37,207 bases of DNA from Waddliaceae bacterium (lineage in GTDB: Bacteria; Chlamydiota; Chlamydiia; Chlamydiales; GCA-2709385): contig PAQS01000026.1 of NCBI GenBank assembly GCA_002709385.1, positions 1 through 37,207 of the forward strand, written 5' to 3'. Positions within the stretch are counted from its first letter, which is position 1; each line of letters opens with the position of its first letter. The position numbers and the translations under genes are program-made. This document shows positions 17,034-24,791 of this stretch, one piece after another. A model generated the notes under the pieces. It was not told the DNA's origin, searched no databases, and saw only the letters and a list, made by a program, of their open reading frames with translations.

Positions 17034-17819
17034 TTAAGAATCTAACTGAAAATGTATAGCTTGCGGTCTTGGACGCAAATCGTATGGATCCCGTTTAGGA
17101 GGGGTACTTATAGGAGTAAAAGGAGAATCTGGGCGATAATGACCTTTTCTATTTCCAGGCATCCATCCTTCGCCACCAATCGAACCATTTAAACCACCGC
17201 CATCATTTGTCTGATACTGAGCAATTAAAAGTTGTTCTAGTTCTCCGAGAATATCTGTATTGACGAACGAAATTAAAGGGTACCAGCGCCACATAAGTGA
17301 AGGTGTTACATCGTTTAGAGGACTTGCTGTTGCACTCACAGCAACGTGAACTCTAGAAAAACCTTTCTCGTATTTATTTACTCGATTGACACTTTGGCCA
17401 TGACTTTTTAATCGATTAAAACCATCTTGAGCAATACCAACATATGCAGGCCAAAAAGGAGTGTCTTTACTGTATTCGTCAGGATAGTGTTCGCAAAGAG
17501 TGTCATGAATTGCATGATTTATATACGGATTTTGTTCTTTCAATCGTTCCCAGCATGCTTTGATTGTATTGATAGAACTTGTTAAATCTTTAGCAATTTC
17601 ATCCGCTCTTGAATATAAACGACCATCTAATATTTCATGTTCTTTATCTGGCCATTCGTACATGTGAATGACAGGTTCTGGAACAATAATATAGAGGGTG
17701 TGTAAATCTTCTATAAGAGATCTAGTGGGAGTCGCACACAAATTTTGATATTGAGATACTCTAACAGGAGAACAGTAATTATAATTTCCTTCATTAGAAA
17801 TATGGTAATCAGCGCTCAT
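17034..17819 (-). CDS. Unrecognised 261-aa protein with proline-rich tail
   Basis: No family recognised. It is soluble with no signal peptide. Residues about 1-35 are polar, 36-135 mostly helical with conserved-looking aromatic residues (HMYEWPDKEHE). The Gly-rich stretch NDGGGLNGSIGGEGWMPGN is at about 202-220, and the C-terminal 35 residues are Pro/Arg/Asp-rich and probably disordered. The ATG at 17819 follows AAGG at a reasonable distance. The proline-rich, disordered tail recurs in the next upstream gene (17903-18478), so the two may be functionally linked. A secreted effector is conceivable but unproven. Confidence 0.6.
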   Translation of the reverse strand: MSADYHISNEGNYNYCSPVRVSQYQNLCATPTRSLIEDLHTLYIIVPEPVIHMYEWPDKEHEILDGRLYSRADEIAKDLTSSINTIKACWERLKEQNPYINHAIHDTLCEHYPDEYSKDTPFWPAYVGIAQDGFNRLKSHGQSVNRVNKYEKGFSRVHVAVSATASPLNDVTPSLMWRWYPLISFVNTDILGELEQLLIAQYQTNDGGGLNGSIGGEGWMPGNRKGHYRPDSPFTPISTPPKRDPYDLRPRPQAIHFQLDS

Positions 17820-17902
17820 ATAAAACCTTATTTTAAAAAGTAACTATCTCCATTTTAGTTCTTTTTTATTAAGGTTTCATTAAGTTTTTGTGTTTATTTA
17901 TT

Positions 17903-18478
17903 TTATTCTTCTATTAAATAAGGGTTTATTTCTTCTTTCCCTTCGGGAATCGATAGAGGGGGAGTAGATGAAGGAAGGGGCGAAGGTTTCGTTTTCTTTT
18001 CAGTTTGTTCCATCCATTTATCTACATTTCCATATGGTGAATTAAATGGACAATCATTGTGTTTAAGAAGAAGGCATAGTTGTCCTCTTAAGTGAACTTG
18101 TCGAAAAACCATTGCTTCCAAGAGTTCACGTCGAGTCCAGATTTTTCCAAAAATTTCTTCTCGTAGAGTTAGGACATCATCCATCCATTTACAATGGATT
18201 TGGAGAATGAGTGAATCGACCATTGCATCGTAAGCTTTGAGCAAGCTTTCACTTGAGTGGGGATTAAGTAATTCTGGATCGGGTTTATCTAGTATGAGCT
18301 CAGTATGAGCTAGCATGTCCGCGGGAAAACAGATGATTTCCCACGCACATGGAGAGAGCAATTTTGCTGATGCTTTTGGGTCATTTAGCATTTGATCGGT
18401 CAAATTCTGGAGAACAGCCTCTGTTACATCAGCTTCTTTTTTCCAAATTTCGATAAAATCAATTAAAGATCCGATCAT
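17903..18478 (-). CDS. Unrecognised 191-aa helical protein
   Basis: Not recognised. The start is set at ATG 18478, where AGGG in AAAAAGGGCTATA gives a ribosome-binding site. An in-frame GTG at 18502 would add 8 residues without one. The protein is almost all helical for the first ~150 residues (IGSLIDFIEIWKKEADVTEA...), with LREEIFGKIWTRRELLEAMV near the middle. It ends in a Ser/Pro/Thr-rich linker and an acidic tail (EEINPYLIEE). It lies between the phosphohexomutase and the 261-aa orphan on the same strand. Confidence 0.55.
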   Translation of the reverse strand: MIGSLIDFIEIWKKEADVTEAVLQNLTDQMLNDPKASAKLLSPCAWEIICFPADMLAHTELILDKPDPELLNPHSSESLLKAYDAMVDSLILQIHCKWMDDVLTLREEIFGKIWTRRELLEAMVFRQVHLRGQLCLLLKHNDCPFNSPYGNVDKWMEQTEKKTKPSPLPSSTPPLSIPEGKEEINPYLIEE

Positions 18479-18510
18479 TATAGCCCTTTTTGTTACTCTC
18501 ACGCTAAAGC

Positions 18511-20283
18511 TTAGCTAACTAGGCTACTCATCTCCTGGAGTAATCCTTGTACGCGAGCTGTACACGTTGAGATACCGCCTTCTAAATTGTCAAACTCTGT
18601 CAAACAGACCCCACTATATATTTTTATTTTGGGCTCTGTGCCAGATGGACGAATGACTAATTTACTGTCATCACCTAACCAATAACGAAGGATGTTAGAT
18701 TTTGGCAAGGTTAGTTGCTCTACGGCACCAGTACGTAAATCTTTGCGAGTTCCACTCTCGAAGTCTTCAATTACCACTACAGGAACACCTAAAAATTGTT
18801 TAGGTGGTTGAGCTCGAAGAGATTTCATCGCTTCTTGCATGTGTTTGCGGCCTTCTTGAGTTTCAGGGTAATTTACAGATAGTAGACCTTCTTTGTAGAT
18901 ACCGTGCTCATCATAAATTTGATGTAAAATATCAACTAAAGTCTTGCCCATTTGCTTCGCCCATAAAGCAACTTCACTAATCAAACAAGCTGAAATAATA
19001 CCATCTTTATCGCGAGTATTTGTCCCTAACAAATAACCGAAGGACTCTTCACCGCCAAAAAGAAAGCTATGTCCATTTTTAGCAAGTTCCCATTGACGAA
19101 TTTGCTCTGCAATATACTTAAAACCAGGTAGTACATCGATGCAAGCACCACCGTAAGTTCTAGCAATAGCAGGGAAAAGCTCTGTTGTTACAATGGTTTT
19201 CACAAAAGCAGCATTGTCAGGAAGAATGTCTTGACGCGAGAGTGCTTCACAAATGTGATACAAGCAAATACAAGAAGTCTCATTACCGCTTAAAAGAATA
19301 GCTTGATCGTTGTGACGAACTGCCACACCCACACGGTCAGCATCAGGGTCACATGCAATAGCAATATCAGCCTGATTTGTTAACATTTGATCTACAGCGA
19401 GTTGCATAGCCTCAGGATCTTCCGGGTTAGCATATTTTACTGTAGGAAAATGACCGTCGGGTTCTTTTTGCTCTTCTACATAAGAAACATGGTTAAAACC
19501 CCAAAGTTTTAAAGCTTCTGGCATTAATTTAATCGATGTTCCATGTAAATTACTGTAAACAATTGAAAGAGAACCACCCTTACTTTGGTTTAAAGTTGGA
19601 TAGTGTTGGCTTTCTGTAATAAGTTTTAAGTATTTTTGATCCATTTTAGCATCTAAATATTCCAATAAAGGACTATCTAGTTCAGCTACTTTTACTTGAT
19701 CAAGTTGTTCAATAGCGTTGACTTCTTGAATGATTCCACTATCGTGAGGAGGTAAAACTTGACCGCCATCATTCCAATAAACTTTATATCCATTGTATTC
19801 CGGCGGGTTATGCGATGCTGTAATCATAATAGCTGCATCACAAGACAAATCTCTACACGCAAAAGAAGTAAGGGGAGTAGGGCGTAAATCATCAAACATG
19901 AATACTTTGATTTCATTTCCGATCAATACGCGAGCTGCCTCTTCTGCAAATTCTCGAGAAGTAAGACGGCAATCATAACCAATACAAACCGATAAAGGTT
20001 TAGAGGGATTAGGTACTTCTTTCTTTAAATAACTAGCCAAACCTTGAGTTGCAAATTGAATGGTGTAGCGGTTCATGCGGTTTGTTCCTACACCAACAAC
20101 ACCACGTAAGCCTCCAGTACCAAAGCCTAAACGAGTGTAAAAGGAATCTGTAAGCTCTTGAGGATTTTCGTTTAATAAACGACGGATTTCAGTTTTTGTT
20201 TCAGAGTCATAATTTCCCTCTAACCAAGTTTGTATAGTTTTTTTTATAGAAGGATCGATCTTAGATAAATCATCCGTTGTCAT
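18511..20283 (-). CDS. Phosphoglucomutase/phosphomannomutase family protein
   Basis: Alpha-D-phosphohexomutase interconverting hexose 1- and 6-phosphates. With the start at ATG 20283 (preceded by GAGG) the protein is 590 aa. A TTG at 20355 would add 24 residues and is less likely. The four domain signatures are present: TASHNPP with phosphoserine S157, metal-binding DPDADR (312-317), sugar-binding GGEES (410-414) and phosphate-binding RPSGTEPK (545-552). The length and N-terminal ~70-residue extension fit the long PGM/PMM type (Bacillus PgcA, yeast Pgm3-like) rather than GlmM. It probably supplies glucose 1-phosphate for glycogen or nucleotide sugars; galE nearby is consistent. Confidence 0.9.
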   Translation of the reverse strand: MTTDDLSKIDPSIKKTIQTWLEGNYDSETKTEIRRLLNENPQELTDSFYTRLGFGTGGLRGVVGVGTNRMNRYTIQFATQGLASYLKKEVPNPSKPLSVCIGYDCRLTSREFAEEAARVLIGNEIKVFMFDDLRPTPLTSFACRDLSCDAAIMITASHNPPEYNGYKVYWNDGGQVLPPHDSGIIQEVNAIEQLDQVKVAELDSPLLEYLDAKMDQKYLKLITESQHYPTLNQSKGGSLSIVYSNLHGTSIKLMPEALKLWGFNHVSYVEEQKEPDGHFPTVKYANPEDPEAMQLAVDQMLTNQADIAIACDPDADRVGVAVRHNDQAILLSGNETSCICLYHICEALSRQDILPDNAAFVKTIVTTELFPAIARTYGGACIDVLPGFKYIAEQIRQWELAKNGHSFLFGGEESFGYLLGTNTRDKDGIISACLISEVALWAKQMGKTLVDILHQIYDEHGIYKEGLLSVNYPETQEGRKHMQEAMKSLRAQPPKQFLGVPVVVIEDFESGTRKDLRTGAVEQLTLPKSNILRYWLGDDSKLVIRPSGTEPKIKIYSGVCLTEFDNLEGGISTCTARVQGLLQEMSSLVS

Positions 20284-20369
20284 GAGTGCCTCAAAAAAAG
20301 TAAGTAAATCTTTATAGTAACACAATAAGTGCTCAGGGTTTAAAGAGGCAAGCAAAAAGAAAGTGGCCC

Positions 20370-20396
20370 AGAAGTAGTTCTGAGCGGGAACTTCTG
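20370..20396 (-). terminator. Possible terminator hairpin after the YkgJ-type gene
   Basis: CAGAAGT / ACTTCTG, 7-bp arms, in the gap between the YkgJ-type gene and the phosphohexomutase. T-rich sequence follows on the minus strand about 10 nt later. Weak. Confidence 0.3.
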
Positions 20397-20454
20397 TTTT
20401 TATAAAAGAATCTAAGTTTTTGTATTTCTGTGTTTTTAGTAAGTATAAAAAATA

Positions 20455-20904
20455 TTAGAGATTCTTTTCATAAGCTATTTGCTTTGATAATTGTTTTTCT
20501 CGCTCAAGAAGAGGAATTTCATTTGCATCAGGATGATTGATGCCTTCACAGTATTTTGCTTCTTGATCCCAGCTTTGTTCTGAAGATACAACAGAAGGCC
20601 ACCAAGGGTAGGTGCGACACTGAGTGGGTCTTACTGAGTAAATACTACATTTTTTTTCTCTTAAGAAAACACAATCATAGCGTTCTCCGGAAACGCGTGT
20701 TTCTTTAAGTGACCAACGATTGCCTACTTTACGTACATAACGTTCGCAAAAAGCATCTAAATCCATATCCAAGTGTTCTGCCATTGCGGTGATTTCTTCA
20801 GGCGTAACCCAGGTGTATCCTTCCGGACCAGTACAACACTCTCCGCAACCAGTACATTGAAAACGAAAAGAATGTTCTTGAAATACTTTTAAACTTGAAG
20901 GCAT
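20455..20904 (-). CDS. YkgJ family cysteine-cluster protein
   Basis: Member of the Cys-rich metal- or Fe-S-binding YkgJ (CxxCxxCC) family. C17-x2-C20-x2-C23-C24 forms the N-terminal cluster. C78, C86 (KKCSIYSVRPTQC) and C96 complete the usual set, with RTYPWWP after the last cysteine. At 149 aa the protein is a single domain. The biochemical role of the family is not settled; metal chelation or Fe-S binding is generally assumed. It follows a 41-aa membrane microprotein gene by 36 bp and is probably co-transcribed with it. Confidence 0.85.
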   Translation of the reverse strand: MPSSLKVFQEHSFRFQCTGCGECCTGPEGYTWVTPEEITAMAEHLDMDLDAFCERYVRKVGNRWSLKETRVSGERYDCVFLREKKCSIYSVRPTQCRTYPWWPSVVSSEQSWDQEAKYCEGINHPDANEIPLLEREKQLSKQIAYEKNL

Positions 20905-20940
20905 ATAAAAAGAATAATAGTTAGTGTAAAGGAGTAACTA

Positions 20941-21066
20941 TTATTCCCTGTCTTTCATTATTTGTCGAATACCTGCAACTACGAAAAGCGATAAAAAAAC
21001 AGCACATACGATACCGACAACTGTAGCTTCAAGTTCAATATTTGCTAGAACGGGGATAAGGTTCAT
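20941..21066 (-). CDS. 41-aa single-pass membrane microprotein
   Basis: A short reading frame with a perfect AGGAGG ribosome-binding site (minus strand, 21072-21077) placed 5 nt before the ATG. The product starts MNLIPVLANIELEAT, continues with one hydrophobic helix (about residues 15-33) and ends with a charged RQIMKDRE tail, so a type I orientation (N-out, tail in) fits the positive-inside rule. No family is recognised; its size and layout resemble small subunits of membrane complexes. It lies 36 bp upstream of the YkgJ-type gene and is divergent from the zinc-ribbon gene. Confidence 0.7.
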   Translation of the reverse strand: MNLIPVLANIELEATVVGIVCAVFLSLFVVAGIRQIMKDRE

Positions 21067-21187
21067 TAAGGTCCTCCTCATATTGCATTTCTCTTACTTT
21101 AATACTAGTTCGAGGGATTGCAAGCAACAGATAGAAAACGGTTTGTCTGAGGAGCTTTGGATATGTTATAGTCGGAGCTTACAAATA

Positions 21188-21421
21188 ATGGATATCCGCG
21201 AAGAAGTGCCTTATAGGCAAGAAAAAAGAAAAGAAGATCAAGAAGCAAATTCTAAAAAAGCTTTTATTAGCGTGTATTGGAAGTGCTGTCGTACGTTTTC
21301 ACGAGTTTATAAGTCTAAAGACGGAAAAACATACACCGGTTCTTGTCCTAAATGTAGAAGTATCTTGTCTGTTCCCATTGGAGCAGGGGGAACAACTCAG
21401 CGAACGTTTATTGCAGAGTAA
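21188..21421 (+). CDS. Small zinc-ribbon-like protein
   Basis: A 77-aa protein with a likely zinc-binding knuckle pair: C33-C34 in YWKCCRTFSRVYK and C53-x2-C56 in GSCPKCRSI. Beta-rich GKTYTGSCPKC and VPIGAGGTTQRTFIAE segments surround them. I recall similar C...CPKC...GxGGTxxRxF sequences in short conserved proteins of other bacteria, but no function. The ATG at 21188 is preferred, with GGAG 11-14 nt upstream. An in-frame GTG at 21083 would add 35 residues that look non-conserved. It is followed 43 bp later by the symporter. Confidence 0.6.
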   Translation: MDIREEVPYRQEKRKEDQEANSKKAFISVYWKCCRTFSRVYKSKDGKTYTGSCPKCRSILSVPIGAGGTTQRTFIAE

Positions 21422-21464
21422 TACAGGTTCTTTTCAAGTATAGTAAATAAGGAATTACTTTAAA

Positions 21465-22850
21465 ATGATTGAGCATAGAGAGCATTGGAGCTCCCGCATT
21501 GGATTTATGATGGCAGCCTTTGGTTCGGCCATAGGACTTGGGACGTTATGGAAATTTCCCTACGTAACAGGTGAAAATGGTGGGGGTGTTTTTGTTCTTA
21601 GCTACTTATTTTGTACTCTATTCATCGGAGTTCCTGTATTCGTTGCAGAGCTTCTATTAGGGAGAGCTGCACAACGAGGAGCTGTAGGAATATTCACTAC
21701 TCTTTCTCCTCAAAAACCAGGATGGAGAATCATTGGGTGGCTAGGAGTTGTCTCTTCGCTGCTCATTATCAGCTTTTATAGTGTTGTTGCGGGATGGGGA
21801 CTTAACTATATACTGATGTCACTAAATGAGTACTATTTGAATCAGCCTTTAGATCAAATACCCTTGATTTTTGATCGTTTGGCTCAGGCTGGGGGAATTA
21901 GCCTTTTTTGGACTTTTCTTTTTCTTTTGATTACTCTCGGAATTGTCTATCCAGGTCTGCGCAATGGAGTAGAACGTTGGAGCCGAGTCGTAACAAGTGC
22001 ATTACTTGTGATTTTACTTGGACTTTTCTTCTATTCTATGACATTAGACGGCTTTGGAAAAGCAGTAAGTTTTATTTTTACTCCAGATTTTAGCAAAGCA
22101 AGTGCATCAGGGTTTTTAGAAGCTCTAGGTTTAGCTTTTTTTACTTTGAGTCTTGGACAAGGAATTATGCTCACTTATGGAAGCTATCTGAGCAGAAATG
22201 AAGATATCCCTCAAACAGCCCTTATTGTTGGAGTTATGGATGTTGTTGTTTCTCTTTTAGCTGCACTCATGATTTTTCCTATCGTATTTACTTTTGATAT
22301 GGAAGTAGGTAGTGGATCAGGGCTTGTTTTTAAAACATTACCTGTACTCTTTGCCCAGCTTCCAGCTTCTAAGTTAATTGCAACATTGTTCTTTACTCTC
22401 TTTTTCTTCACGGCATTGACATCATCAATGGCATTTATTGAAGTTTTAGTTGCAAATTTGATAGATCTTTTCGGTTGGACCAGAAGACGCTCAGTTCTTG
22501 TTACAGGACTTGTTGTATCAGTATTAGCAATACCTTGTGCTCTGAGCGCTTCCCATGGAGTATTCCCCGAATGGGAAGAACTTTACGGAGAGACTTTTTT
22601 TGAAACAGTTAACTTCTTAGTTTCGGTTTATCTCTTACCAGCAGGTGGCTTCTTTGCAAGCTTATTTGTTGGTTGGTCTTTAAAACCTGAACTTCTAGAA
22701 AAAGAGTTTAAATCAGGAACCACATTACCTTTCTTATGGACTCCGTGGATTTTCTTTATGCGCTGGGTTATACCGCCTGCAGTGTTATTGATCTTTCTTC
22801 AAGAAACTGGGGCCGTGAATTTTGATCGTTTCATATCACTGCTATCTTAA
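21465..22850 (+). CDS. Sodium-dependent transporter, SNF/NSS family
   Basis: Inner-membrane symporter of the neurotransmitter:sodium symporter (LeuT-fold) family, probably importing an amino acid. The family hallmark is at residues 20-33 (GSAIGLGTLWKFPY) in TM1, followed by GENGGGVFVLSYL in TM1b-2. About 11-12 hydrophobic helices span the 461 residues, and LTSSMAFIEVLVANL represents the TM8 sodium-site region. Aligned with LeuT, the Na1-ligand N27 is a threonine and N21 is a serine. Chlamydia also carries an SNF-type transporter, so this fits an amino-acid-scavenging intracellular bacterium. It is followed by a strong hairpin. Confidence 0.9.
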   Translation: MIEHREHWSSRIGFMMAAFGSAIGLGTLWKFPYVTGENGGGVFVLSYLFCTLFIGVPVFVAELLLGRAAQRGAVGIFTTLSPQKPGWRIIGWLGVVSSLLIISFYSVVAGWGLNYILMSLNEYYLNQPLDQIPLIFDRLAQAGGISLFWTFLFLLITLGIVYPGLRNGVERWSRVVTSALLVILLGLFFYSMTLDGFGKAVSFIFTPDFSKASASGFLEALGLAFFTLSLGQGIMLTYGSYLSRNEDIPQTALIVGVMDVVVSLLAALMIFPIVFTFDMEVGSGSGLVFKTLPVLFAQLPASKLIATLFFTLFFFTALTSSMAFIEVLVANLIDLFGWTRRRSVLVTGLVVSVLAIPCALSASHGVFPEWEELYGETFFETVNFLVSVYLLPAGGFFASLFVGWSLKPELLEKEFKSGTTLPFLWTPWIFFMRWVIPPAVLLIFLQETGAVNFDRFISLLS

Positions 22851-22867
22851 GAAAACTCTTCCGAATT

Positions 22868-22902
22868 GTACCTATGCTCACTCTTGTGATGAGCATAGGT
22901 AC
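22868..22902. terminator. Strong hairpin after the symporter gene
   Basis: Perfect 13-bp stem GTACCTATGCTCA / TGAGCATAGGTAC with a 9-nt loop, 18 bp after the stop codon. No U-tract follows, but the stability and position fit a transcript end. Confidence 0.65.
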
Positions 22903-22971
22903 GCAAAATAATCCAGGTAGTTTCAGGTTTGTTTATTTCAATATTCAATAAAAAATAACGCTTGGAAAAAG

Positions 22972-23008
22972 CACCACAGAGAACACAGAGAACACAGAGA
23001 GCACCGAG
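22972..23008. repeat. CACAGAG-unit tandem repeat
   Basis: Four 9-bp units of the type (A)ACACAGAG: ACCACAGAG, AACACAGAG, AACACAGAG and AGCACCGAG. The first 22 bases match the reverse complement of the repeat at 211-232 at 18 positions, placing both in one dispersed family in opposite orientation. Confidence 0.75.
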
Positions 23009-23162
23009 AATCACTTTATTTAAATTAAAAAATAAATAGAAACTGTTTTTGTTTATTATAATAATTATTTTTGTTCTTAGTATTCGCTTTTCTTGTTAAG
23101 ATATTTCCTCAAAGTTATTTAATTTGTATTTTTAAACTTTAACTCAACACATCGAGAGAAAT

Positions 23163-23894
23163 ATGTCACAAGTATTAATTTTTAATTCGTGTTTGAGAGA
23201 TCCTTCAGTAGATGATCTATTTATTGATTTATCTCAAATGAATGAAGATGCTTTTGTTAACAAGCAACTAAGTGAAACAATTATTCAAAACGGGAAAAGA
23301 CTTGGTGCAGCTGTAATTGCTGAACAAGGAGATCTTTCAGAGAAAGAAGCTTGCCGTTGGACTTCAGGAATTCTAGGTTCTGCTCTTTCAGCTTCTTTAA
23401 TTTATAATGGTTCAATCGGACTTTACCTAGGCCTTGCAGGAGAAGATTCTTCTAAACTACAGCGTCTAAGCAAAGAAAAAGACTGTGTACAAGCTTTCGA
23501 AGCTCGAGTAAAGTCTGGAACACAAATTACTGAAGAAGCTAAAAAGAGCCTTCTTTTACAAGGTAGAATGATTCAGCGTGTTGAAGATTACACAGCAAAA
23601 TCGCGTAGTCTAAAAGCTACTGGAGCTTTAGCTAATATTGCAGGCGCTATCTTAGGTGTTATTGCAGCTCCAAAAATAGTAGAAACTCTCTTATGTGTAA
23701 AAGTATTTGCTATTATGGGAGAAAACCCAGCGCCTTGTGTAAACCTTCTACCAAAAGAGCTTCTTTTAGCTATATTGGGTGTATCAGCACTTAGTACTGG
23801 AGTATTAGGTGCTTTGGCAGTAGGTCGCTACTACTCTCAGCCAAACGCCCGTATGGAAAACCGTGAAGATGCCGCGAACCTTATTGGGATCTAA
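23163..23894 (+). CDS. Paralogue 1 of a tandem hydrophobic family, Inc-like
   Basis: First of three related genes; no known family recognised. It has a polar N-terminus (1-45), then the family core NGKRLGAAVIAEQGDLSEKEA. A first hydrophobic segment (about 67-92) follows, then a charged helical hairpin (KLQRLSKEKD...FEARVKSG...SLLLQGRMIQRVEDYT, about 98-145). Two more hydrophobic segments (about 152-187 and 196-221) precede the conserved tail GRYYSQPNARMENREDA. Paired hydrophobic lobes with cytosolic helical parts recall chlamydial inclusion membrane proteins, but this is inference from shape only. It differs from the other two in its N-terminus and in a ~15-residue insert before the last hydrophobic segment. 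It has its own terminator. Confidence 0.7.
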   Translation: MSQVLIFNSCLRDPSVDDLFIDLSQMNEDAFVNKQLSETIIQNGKRLGAAVIAEQGDLSEKEACRWTSGILGSALSASLIYNGSIGLYLGLAGEDSSKLQRLSKEKDCVQAFEARVKSGTQITEEAKKSLLLQGRMIQRVEDYTAKSRSLKATGALANIAGAILGVIAAPKIVETLLCVKVFAIMGENPAPCVNLLPKELLLAILGVSALSTGVLGALAVGRYYSQPNARMENREDAANLIGI

Positions 23895-23921
23895 TATTCA
23901 TTAGAAATATTGTAGTCTTTG

Positions 23922-23954
23922 AGAGTGAAGTTTTTTACTTCACTCTTTTTTTTT
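23922..23954 (+). terminator. Rho-independent terminator after paralogue 1
   Basis: AGAGTGAAGT / ACTTCACTCT, a perfect 10-bp stem with a 5-nt loop followed by nine T. Textbook intrinsic terminator. Confidence 0.92.
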
Positions 23955-24005
23955 ATTTTTGTTAATATATTAAATCTTTATTAAAAATACTTTCTGAGTT
24001 TGCTT

Positions 24006-24677
24006 ATGTTAATAAATAATGATTTTCCAACAGAAATACTTTCTAATAATCTTAGTGGAAGTACTCCTCCGAAAACTTCAAATAACGTTGTGGTAATAAA
24101 CAATTCTACGAATTTAGACTCTAATTCGCAGCTAAATCATGAAATCATCACAAACGGTAAGCGTCTCGCTGCAGCAGTGCTTAGTGAAAAAGGTGAGTTC
24201 TGTGAGAAAGAGGCCTATCGTTATACAGCTTCTATTGCAGGTGCTTTCCTTTTCAGTAACTTGGATGGGGTTTTTGCAGGACATGGAGTTGAAGACCAAA
24301 GAAAGCTTAGCCGCCTTCAAGAAGAAACAAATATCATAAAAGAATTTCAAAACCGCATTCAATCAGGTGAAAAAGTTACCCTTCGAGCAGAAGAAAGCCT
24401 ACGCTTACAAAAGCAGATTATCGACCGAGTATCTTCTTATACTCAAACCTCTAGAAACTTGAAACTTTGTTTCACTGTTGGAAGCCTGGCTCTTAGAGCA
24501 ATCAATGTAGCACAACGTTCAATGGAAGCTCCTTCTGCTATCCTTGGAGAAATCGCTCCCTTATTAATGATCTGTGGCTTTGGAGAAGTCAGCGCTTTAT
24601 TTTTTCATCGTTATATAAGCCATCCAAATATGCGCGAAGAAGGTGTCAAAGATTCTTACCAACTTTTAGCTACATAA
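24006..24677 (+). CDS. Paralogue 2 of the tandem hydrophobic family
   Basis: A 223-aa member with a Ser/Asn/Thr-rich N-terminus containing NNVVVINNST, then LNHEIITNGKRLAAAVLSEKGEFCEKEAYRY. A hydrophobic segment and the charged hairpin (GVEDQRKLSRLQEE...FQNRIQSGEKV...SLRLQKQIIDRVSSYT) follow. Two hydrophobic segments precede HRYISHPNMREEGVKDSYQLLAT. ATG 24006 is chosen because MLINNDF aligns with the start of paralogue 3; a TTG two codons earlier is less likely. It is closest to paralogue 3 and clearly a recent duplicate at DNA level around HEIITNGKRL. Function unknown. Confidence 0.7.
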   Translation: MLINNDFPTEILSNNLSGSTPPKTSNNVVVINNSTNLDSNSQLNHEIITNGKRLAAAVLSEKGEFCEKEAYRYTASIAGAFLFSNLDGVFAGHGVEDQRKLSRLQEETNIIKEFQNRIQSGEKVTLRAEESLRLQKQIIDRVSSYTQTSRNLKLCFTVGSLALRAINVAQRSMEAPSAILGEIAPLLMICGFGEVSALFFHRYISHPNMREEGVKDSYQLLAT

Positions 24678-24701
24678 TTGATAGTCATAATTTTTTTTAC
24701 A

Positions 24702-24735
24702 AGAGTGAGGTAACAAAAAACTTCACTCTTTTTTT
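24702..24735 (+). terminator. Rho-independent terminator after paralogue 2
   Basis: AGAGTGA / TCACTCT stem with a larger A-rich loop, then eight T. The stem core is the same as that of the terminator after paralogue 1, so gene and terminator were duplicated together. Confidence 0.85.
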
Positions 24736-24791
24736 ATGTTTTGTTACTATATTAATCTTTTTGAAGTAAGTTTTTAATAATTGGTTGTGTT

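Larger units (their letters stand above)
22851..23162. other. 312-bp intergenic region with hairpin, repeat and AT-rich leader
   Basis: Holds the symporter hairpin (22868-22902), the CACAGAG repeat (22972-23008) and a very AT-rich stretch (about 23010-23140) that probably contains the promoter of the first of three paralogous genes. No open reading frame or RNA gene is recognised. Confidence 0.6.
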
